Shown here: positions 58,231 through 64,000 of the stretch, one piece after another | Numbering within the stretch: position 1 is the stretch's first letter | Layout: every line of letters starts with the position of its first letter | Assembly: GCA_041652555.1 (NCBI GenBank) | Contig: JBAZHE010000004.1 | Coordinates: 1 to 64,000 of the forward strand | Source: JBAZHE01 sp041652555 | Lineage (GTDB): Bacteria; Patescibacteriota; Patescibacteriia; Patescibacteriales; WJLG01 | DNA length: 64,000 bases | Reading direction: 5' to 3' | Translations under genes and position numbers: made by a program | The notes under the pieces: model-generated | What the model saw: only the letters and a program-made list of their open reading frames with translations | What the model was told of the DNA's origin: nothing | Database searches by the model: none

Positions 58231-60705
58231 TTATGCAACTGCTGTTGATATATCATCATCATTATCTATTCTAGTAGAATCACGATGACCCGCAGCTTTC
58301 ATCATATCTCTTAACTTAACTACTAGTGCCATATTCTCTCCTTGTTTATTTAAAGCCTTAAGTTTATTATAACTCATTGATTCAACCACTGCTCTCTCAG
58401 CCGCAGCACCATGATTATTTAAGAATTTACCCAAGCTTTCCATATTTAAACCATTAATATCCACAGCCTTGGAACGCTGAAAAAATGCTTTTAGATTTTC
58501 TTCATTGAAACCATTAGTAGCATCAGCATCTTCAAAGGAGTTTTCTATATTACCAGTAAGCTCAACATGTAAAATAGAAGATTTTGCCGCCGCATCTTCG
58601 TACTCCTTAGCTTTAGTTGCATCTCCAGCTCTCAAAGACTCTTCTGCCTTTCCGACAAAAGTATCGCGCATTGCTGGTAAAAGTTTAGAAATATTATCTC
58701 GACCATCACGACCGGATTTCTTAAATGCCGATTCAATAGCTTTTTTAAATTCTCCTGATTCCATATTATCTTTAGCAGCCAAAAACATTGCAGTATTGTC
58801 AGCCTTATAAAGAGGTGTTGGCAAGTTAGTAAGATCAATTTTCCCTTTCTCCAGTCTCTTTTTAAATCTATCAACGTCTCCTTCATTTGACATATCATAA
58901 TTATAAGCAGTCTGTTTTTTATCGATAGAGTCTTCTACTTTTTCAAATATTGGTTTTAGACCAGAAGTAATTTTCTTAGCCAAATCAGCGTCTTTCTTGT
59001 TACGCAAATTACCGCCTTCAGACAACACATTAGCAGCAGCTATTCTATCTATATCGTTAGCCCCACTATTTTCCATTATTGCCAACTGCTGACCAGCATC
59101 CAAATTTTTAAATTCTTTTGATTTAGATTCAACTTTTTCTTCTTTAACTTTATCAGAAACTGCTCTAACCTTATTAACCGAAGAACTAACAGATTGATGA
59201 ATTGCAGCTTCGAAAGAGTCCATTTTTTTAACACTCTTCTTGCCATTTTTCAAAACTTCAGCATTATTTTTCTCATTAACAAAAACTTTTTGTGAATCAT
59301 CCCACATCCACTTCTTATCATTCAAACTTAATTTAGCATTCTTATCACCTCCCTGAACCTTCATAAACTGCTCATGTCTAGCACGATTCAAATCACGATC
59401 TCCCAATACTTTATTTTTTAACTTCTCTATAGCTCTACCAGGTTGTTTTATTCCAGCCATTGCTAAAGAAGAAATTCCAGACATAGCCGTAGCTTTTAAT
59501 TTATTGTCCGGCTTCATGGTAGCGGCAATACCTGCGCCTGCCAAACGATCTAATGTTCCAAGGCCAATCTTCCCGGTTGCCACTCCCGCACCAACAACCG
59601 CCGCGCCACCAGCCACGGCCGCGCCAGTAACTTTTTTCTTCGTCCACCCCGCACCAGCGTTAATTTTCGCTAAGCCGGCACCGGCGATTTTGCCGACACC
59701 GCCGGCCATTGATTGTGAAATCATTAGGCCGCCAATTAACATACCGATAGATACGGCAAACTTAGCTAAAGGTTCAAATTTAGAAATCGCAGTTAATCCT
59801 TCCGGCCCAACCAAGTCAGTCGGCAAACCTTCTAATTGGCTGGAACTGCCGACCGAAACAAAGGCTAGCCACAAGAAAAAAGCTAAGACCGGACCGATAA
59901 TAACATTCTCAGTAAAATCACTCCACCATTTTTTTGCATAACTTGCGCCTTGCGGAAAAGTGGAAAGGAAATAAGCCAAAGGAGAAAGCACGACATAAAT
60001 CCAAAGCATCACGATTCTCATCGTCAGAACTCCGATAAAAACTACCAGCACTACAGCGGAAATAAGCACCATTATTAAAGCTAGCGCATAAGAAGAAAAG
60101 ACTGTAAAAGCATTGGCTCCTGTCCCCGTTGTAGAATCATTAAACATTTCTAGCTTTGGGATAGCAAACATTTCAGAAAAACTGCCGGCGGCCACATCTT
60201 TAATTTGCGACAAAAAGGCCAGCATTACTATCTGCGCAACATCAATAATTAATCCGCAAATAGTTTTGGAAAAATTTATCAAAACCGCCATTATCAAAAG
60301 CTTGGGTAAAGTTTCCTTTATACTGTATCCGCCAACGCGCAAAATAGTAGAAAAAGCGATCACTAAGAGAATGATGATAAAAAATAAATTACAAATATCG
60401 CGAACAATCACCCAACCACTTACCACTGCTGCCGCCGTAGTGAACCCGCTATATCTGGCCAAACCGATAACCATAGCTATTAATAAACCAAGAAGCCATA
60501 AAATAAAATTATAAAAAGCGGATACAATACTACTTAATATATTAGAAACCCAACCATCTCCAGCCGCTAGCGCAATATTACCGGCAGAAAAAGAGACAAC
60601 CACCAAGGCCAAAACCAAAACAACCATTGGCCAATTTTTCTTTTGACTGAAAATTTTATCTTTAATTTTTTTTAAAAAATTTTTCATTTTTAAATTAAGC
60701 TCCAA
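58231..60705 (-). CDS. VirB6/TrbL-like polytopic membrane protein
   Basis: 824 residues. After a basic start, about eight hydrophobic helices fill residues 20-345 (MVVLVLALVVVSFSAG, ALIMVLISAVVLVVFIGVLTMRIVMLWIYVVLSPLAYFLSTFP). The last of these, with the Trp/Pro-rich VLSPLAYFLS motif, matches the TrbL/VirB6 family. A Gly/Ala-rich segment and a 450-residue charged cytosolic tail follow, longer than in ordinary VirB6. In T4SS this protein lines the inner-membrane channel. It overlaps the next gene upstream by 11 bases. Confidence 0.7.
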   Translation of the reverse strand: MELNLKMKNFLKKIKDKIFSQKKNWPMVVLVLALVVVSFSAGNIALAAGDGWVSNILSSIVSAFYNFILWLLGLLIAMVIGLARYSGFTTAAAVVSGWVIVRDICNLFFIIILLVIAFSTILRVGGYSIKETLPKLLIMAVLINFSKTICGLIIDVAQIVMLAFLSQIKDVAAGSFSEMFAIPKLEMFNDSTTGTGANAFTVFSSYALALIMVLISAVVLVVFIGVLTMRIVMLWIYVVLSPLAYFLSTFPQGASYAKKWWSDFTENVIIGPVLAFFLWLAFVSVGSSSQLEGLPTDLVGPEGLTAISKFEPLAKFAVSIGMLIGGLMISQSMAGGVGKIAGAGLAKINAGAGWTKKKVTGAAVAGGAAVVGAGVATGKIGLGTLDRLAGAGIAATMKPDNKLKATAMSGISSLAMAGIKQPGRAIEKLKNKVLGDRDLNRARHEQFMKVQGGDKNAKLSLNDKKWMWDDSQKVFVNEKNNAEVLKNGKKSVKKMDSFEAAIHQSVSSSVNKVRAVSDKVKEEKVESKSKEFKNLDAGQQLAIMENSGANDIDRIAAANVLSEGGNLRNKKDADLAKKITSGLKPIFEKVEDSIDKKQTAYNYDMSNEGDVDRFKKRLEKGKIDLTNLPTPLYKADNTAMFLAAKDNMESGEFKKAIESAFKKSGRDGRDNISKLLPAMRDTFVGKAEESLRAGDATKAKEYEDAAAKSSILHVELTGNIENSFEDADATNGFNEENLKAFFQRSKAVDINGLNMESLGKFLNNHGAAAERAVVESMSYNKLKALNKQGENMALVVKLRDMMKAAGHRDSTRIDNDDDISTAVA

Positions 60706-61309
60706 AGGTTGATTTTACCCAAGAAGTTATCGCCTCCCAGCCAGCTTCCATGACTGTTTGCCCGGCATTGCTCATCATTACTAAGAAAAAAATTATTGCC
60801 AATAAAACAAAGAGTATTATCACATCTATTAAACCTATTAGTACTTTTTCCCCCAAACCAATCATTTTCGCTTTGTCTTTTAGGATCTCCGCTCCAGGAG
60901 CTTTTCCGCTCTTAGCCAAACCCCATTCTTCACCCAAATCACAAAAAAATTTCTTGCCAAAAATAGCATTTCCCAACCAATGAGCATTTATATAATAAAA
61001 ACCAAGAATAAAACCGACTACGGTAGCAGCCGAAAACCAAGATTTTTTTAAAAGCGACGCGGTGGCAATAGCGGCCGGATTGATTGAACTGGGAATTTCA
61101 CCGACAATTTTTTCTGCCGCGGATTCTTTATTCTTTAAAGCTTGAGCGCGCACCTGATTAAAAGTACTGATGTTTTCTTCGCCGGCCTTCTCTTCTATTA
61201 TTGGCTGACGCGCACTTACTTGTTTGCGCCACAAATTTCGAGCGACAGAAATTTGTTCCGGCCCAGATAATGTTTTTAAAGATAACAATTTTTCATCAAC
61301 GCTCGGCAT
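60695..61309 (-). CDS. T4SS-cluster membrane protein, unknown
   Basis: 204 residues from the ATG at 61309 (MPSVDEKLLSLKTLSGPEQISVARNLWRKQ). The helical N-terminus is followed by hydrophobic helices at about 93-110 and 158-182. It heads the minus-strand operon with the VirB6-like gene. No family recognised; co-occurrence suggests an accessory of the same complex. Confidence 0.55.
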   Translation of the reverse strand: MPSVDEKLLSLKTLSGPEQISVARNLWRKQVSARQPIIEEKAGEENISTFNQVRAQALKNKESAAEKIVGEIPSSINPAAIATASLLKKSWFSAATVVGFILGFYYINAHWLGNAIFGKKFFCDLGEEWGLAKSGKAPGAEILKDKAKMIGLGEKVLIGLIDVIILFVLLAIIFFLVMMSNAGQTVMEAGWEAITSWVKSTFGA

Positions 61310-61427
61310 TTTTTCTTTAAAATATCGGCAAATTTTCCCCTTGCACACAAGGAAAAAATCAACCTATTTCTTCATTGTTAATTATAACATAAAACAGGAG
61401 AGAAGGACAAGAAAAATTTTCCCAAAA

Positions 61428-61468
61428 ATAAAAAGCCCGCGAGTTGAAAGTTATCAACAACGCGGGCT
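61428..61468 (-). terminator. Intrinsic terminator after the 61495 gene
   Basis: Minus-strand stem AGCCCGCG/CGCGGGCT with a 19-base loop and T5 tail. Confidence 0.85.
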
Positions 61469-61494
61469 CATATCTTGAAAGTGCACAATCAGTT

Positions 61495-62658
61495 TTACCT
61501 GATCGACGACACCTTACTAACGAACGTTTTTCCGGTTACTCCCCGATATTGGGCGAGGTAAGTGCCGGAAGCACTTAAGAAATTGGTTTTATTCACGATT
61601 CTTCGCCCCATAAGGTCGAACGAACCGACAACTGAAAAACTTTCGCGAACAATACGACTAGCTGGAACAAAACGGACGGGACTGGCACTAGTACCGAAAT
61701 CAAAGACTTTACCTTTAAAAACAAGCAAAAAATCATCCTTGAAATTCAAACCTATTGGTGTCAGATTGTCCTTTGACGAGCCAACGTCAGCGAAAGAAAA
61801 ATTATTAGCAACCAAGTCGGTTTTTGACAAATCGACGGTGCAAAAATTTTTTCTTCCCTGATACAACATGACATTATTTCTATTAATACTCATAGAAAAT
61901 GCCACATCCCCGCCCTTTATTGGTAAGACTGTCCATTTCCCAGTGGAACGAGTCCACTTAAAAATAGAGTCATCCCCAATATAAACATTTCCTTCGGCGT
62001 CAACTGCGGAACCGTTTGCGACTCCGGAGTGCCAATAAGAGATGTCATTAGTAACCCATTCCTTAGTGATGTCACTCCAAAAATAAACGAAAGACGACAC
62101 CACAACAACTTCGTTTGACCAAAAGAAAATATTCGGCCAACCGACACCTCTCATGTAAGCAATATTGGGAAAATCCTGCCAACCATCAATCTCTCCGGAA
62201 GCAAAAAGATTAACAAAGCAGACTCCTGCGTCGCTTACGCAAACAATTCTGTTTTTCACTGAATCAAACTTTACAGAGCGTACAATCCCATTCAACGCCT
62301 TAGCCTGAAGTGAATCATACACCACATACGTGGTGTCAGATACTTTTAATCGAAGAAGTTTCTTTTCTCCTCCGACCCAAAAATATCCTTTATCATCAAA
62401 ACAGCATGTCCAAGTAGATCCAAGACTGAATTTTTTAACAGTTCTTCCAAAAGGATTAACGACTTCGCGATCATACGACTCCACTCCTTCGCAGTTAACT
62501 CCCCAAATTTCAGACATCTTTTGAGGATTCTCTGCCACACAAATATAGCTAAGAGGTTCGTACACCCTGCAAACCATGCCGAGTATCGTATCGGCGGACG
62601 ATGACACTGATGGGAAAATTATCCCAAGCGCAAGAATGAAAACAAAACACTTTTTCAT
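61495..62658 (-). CDS. Secreted beta-propeller-like protein with FlgD-like C-terminal sorting domain
   Basis: 387 residues. Signal peptide at about 1-21 (CFVFILALGIIFPSVSSSAD). The body has about seven strand-rich repeats with Trp and Asp (FGRTVKKFSLGSTWTCCFDDKGYFWVGGEKKLLRL, AVDAEGNVYIGDDSIFKWTRSTGKWTVL), the pattern of two-component-regulator/NHL-type propellers. The last 45 residues (SFSVVGSFDLMGRRIVNKTNFLSASGTYLAQYRGVTG) match FlgD-like tails that serve as sorting signals in Fibrobacterota, Bacteroidota and relatives. A strong AAAGGAG SD precedes the ATG. Both features are unusual for this genome and suggest horizontal gain. Confidence 0.65.
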   Translation of the reverse strand: MKKCFVFILALGIIFPSVSSSADTILGMVCRVYEPLSYICVAENPQKMSEIWGVNCEGVESYDREVVNPFGRTVKKFSLGSTWTCCFDDKGYFWVGGEKKLLRLKVSDTTYVVYDSLQAKALNGIVRSVKFDSVKNRIVCVSDAGVCFVNLFASGEIDGWQDFPNIAYMRGVGWPNIFFWSNEVVVVSSFVYFWSDITKEWVTNDISYWHSGVANGSAVDAEGNVYIGDDSIFKWTRSTGKWTVLPIKGGDVAFSMSINRNNVMLYQGRKNFCTVDLSKTDLVANNFSFADVGSSKDNLTPIGLNFKDDFLLVFKGKVFDFGTSASPVRFVPASRIVRESFSVVGSFDLMGRRIVNKTNFLSASGTYLAQYRGVTGKTFVSKVSSIR

Positions 62659-62874
62659 TATAGACTCCTTTTTTTAAAATAAGCGGTACAAAAACCAATT
62701 CCTTAAAATTTTTAAAGTACAGCCCCCCAAAAGGGGCAAGAAATACTATCTAAGATAATAGCATACAATTACTAGAAAATCAAGACTCTGTCAAATATTT
62801 ATAGATAAATAAACTAATATTAGCGAAAAATGTGAATAATTATTTATCCCCCACACTCCAGACTAAATAATATT
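62659..62874. other. Spacer without recognised features
   Basis: 216 bp of AT-rich sequence between two surface-protein genes. It holds the SD of the 61495 gene near its left end. I see no convincing terminator or ORF. Confidence 0.4.
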
Positions 62875-64000
62875 TTATTTTTCATAAACTGTAATCACGC
62901 CTGGAAATTCATAAAAACCATCACTACAAATTGGAAAAGCTGGGCCACACTCATCGTAGTAATTGTAAGAAGAATTGTAATTACTATGACAAGTATCACT
63001 AGTATTTACTGCTCTACTACTATTCATACAAACCCCGGAAGACGGGCAAGTATTGCCGGCACCACTATGGCCTTCAGTACACCACCCCCAATTATCGCGA
63101 ATTTTAATACGAGGCTTCACTATGCAATAATCTGTATCCTCTGGACAATTTAATGTTGGCATTTCAGAATTAAGAGCAACATTTCCATCTTTAGTTTTCA
63201 AGTCCCAATACTCATAAGAATGAAAAGCAGAATGAGGATTCTTTTCATCCGGCCTGTCACCATCTTGCAGACCGGAGACAACTAACTTTTCTCCATCACC
63301 CCAATCAATCTCATAAGCAGTTAGTGGCAACTGTTCGCTGTCAATGCGGGAATTAAAAGTAAGATTCAAAAAACCGCGACGATAAATGATAGGATTAAGC
63401 ATATTATTGCCTTTGATACTAAAAACATCCGGTGCCACCGCACAGCCTTGGCCATTGGCGCGAACATTACCTGGGCACCAAGCTGCTGGCGAATTCCAAT
63501 TTAAGCTATCATCGGCCAGATAAGTTTTTAAATTTTCATCCCATTTCCAAGTACCATAACTTTGAAAAAATAGATACGACAAACTATTGACGTCATAGAG
63601 TTGACCCATGTGGCCACCGCCAGTCGGATAAGGTGCTGTGGCTGTGGTGCCGTTAGTGGTTGAGGCATAGGGCAAAGGCATAGGACTGGTCGTCAATTCG
63701 CCCATGGCCGAGCTCCACTGAATCGGATCAGCCTTAAAACTGTCGGTGACCCCGTTTTCCTGTTCAGGAATAGTAATTGACCCAAAAGGCAAAGTATAAT
63801 ATTTATCAGCCAAGAAAGTATCACTACTGGCGCAAGCAAATGGATCGGAATTTAGCTCATCAGCTTTTTTCACATAAGTGCCATAGGCAGAGCTAATTGG
63901 CATTTGCTGATTACACTTAGCGGTAAAGCCGGTAGTAGCTTTGACACGGCTGGCCCAAGCCTTATTCTCACCACTCGGAGTAACAACTTGCGCTATTTTA
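62875..64000 (-). CDS. Secreted Cys-rich protein, 5' end beyond window
   Basis: The frame stays open to the right edge: upstream of the first in-frame ATG (63903) it continues IAQVVTPSGENKAWASRVKATTGFTAKCNQQ, so the true start lies outside. The visible 375 codons show a Cys-rich secreted region, a PKD-like beta domain (YEIDWGDGEKLVVSGL, HSAFHSYEYWD) and a Cys-rich C-terminus (NTCPSSGVCMNSS, DECGPAFPICSDGFYEFPG). No catalytic motif is seen. Style and strand fit the giant surface protein at 51366. Confidence 0.65.
   Translation of the reverse strand, partial: KIAQVVTPSGENKAWASRVKATTGFTAKCNQQMPISSAYGTYVKKADELNSDPFACASSDTFLADKYYTLPFGSITIPEQENGVTDSFKADPIQWSSAMGELTTSPMPLPYASTTNGTTATAPYPTGGGHMGQLYDVNSLSYLFFQSYGTWKWDENLKTYLADDSLNWNSPAAWCPGNVRANGQGCAVAPDVFSIKGNNMLNPIIYRRGFLNLTFNSRIDSEQLPLTAYEIDWGDGEKLVVSGLQDGDRPDEKNPHSAFHSYEYWDLKTKDGNVALNSEMPTLNCPEDTDYCIVKPRIKIRDNWGWCTEGHSGAGNTCPSSGVCMNSSRAVNTSDTCHSNYNSSYNYYDECGPAFPICSDGFYEFPGVITVYEK

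Noticed and set aside
61495..62658. Type IX secretion substrate
   Set aside because: The C-terminal tail resembles such sorting domains, but no T9SS genes are seen and the genome type is not expected to have one; left as FlgD-like tail.

Overview
The window is AT-rich and looks like a chromosome segment of a Candidate Phyla Radiation (Patescibacteria) bacterium. The evidence is indirect but consistent: most genes encode secreted or surface proteins full of Ser/Thr-rich low-complexity stretches, there are VGIG-type fibre repeats, a run of minor pilins, VirB6-like membrane proteins, many genes without Shine-Dalgarno sites, and only scattered core genes (recQ, ligA, gatC, gatA, ybeY, a DEAD-box helicase, mscS). 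The exact lineage cannot be fixed from the sequence alone.

Layout. 1-3642 is the 5' part of a large parallel beta-helix surface protein (minus strand, runs off the left edge). 3959-9418 holds a broken BRO-type gene, a DEAD-box helicase, recQ and mscS. 9602-17053 is a plus-strand surface-protein operon: a repetitive fibre, a duplicated LytR_C-domain protein, a protein ending in a dockerin, and two membrane-anchored proteins with cohesin-like domains, which suggests a cell-surface cohesin/dockerin pair.

17114-29510 is a 12.4 kb integrated element. A 21-bp direct repeat marks both ends; the right copy is the 3' end of a tRNA-Ser(GGA) gene. From left to right it carries small membrane proteins, two HExxH metallopeptidases, a radical-SAM/SPASM enzyme with a PqqD-like tail, a 41-residue Cys-rich precursor peptide, a pilin-domain fusion, a HinP1I-like GCGC restriction-modification set with a broken vsr, a LexA-like repressor, a replication-O-like protein next to an origin-like region, about 1 kb of highly structured non-coding DNA, an excisionase and a tyrosine integrase. 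The peptide, radical-SAM enzyme, peptidase and a further small ORF form one promoter-to-terminator operon. I regard this RiPP cluster as the most likely undescribed system here.

29665-36088 is ligA-gatC-X-gatA, where X is an 830-residue Nudix/methyltransferase/CYTH/HAD fusion lodged between the two amidotransferase genes. 36154-39950 is a minor-pilin operon. 40064-49010 mixes fibre proteins (one with an S74 self-cleaving chaperone) with accessory genes: two carboxypeptidase-regulatory/lipoprotein-like genes, a MntA/HepT toxin-antitoxin pair and a C-terminal fragment of lysS. 49071-61309 holds ybeY, two thrombospondin-type-3 repeat membrane proteins, a 1462-residue IPT/TIG Cys-rich protein with a VirB2-like start, two coiled-coil proteins and two T4SS-like membrane proteins. 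61495-64000 ends with a FlgD-like-tailed secreted protein and a 5'-truncated secreted protein.

Caution: int, vsr and gatC are each broken by single-base changes in A runs. Because gatC is a core gene, homopolymer assembly errors are a serious alternative to real decay.
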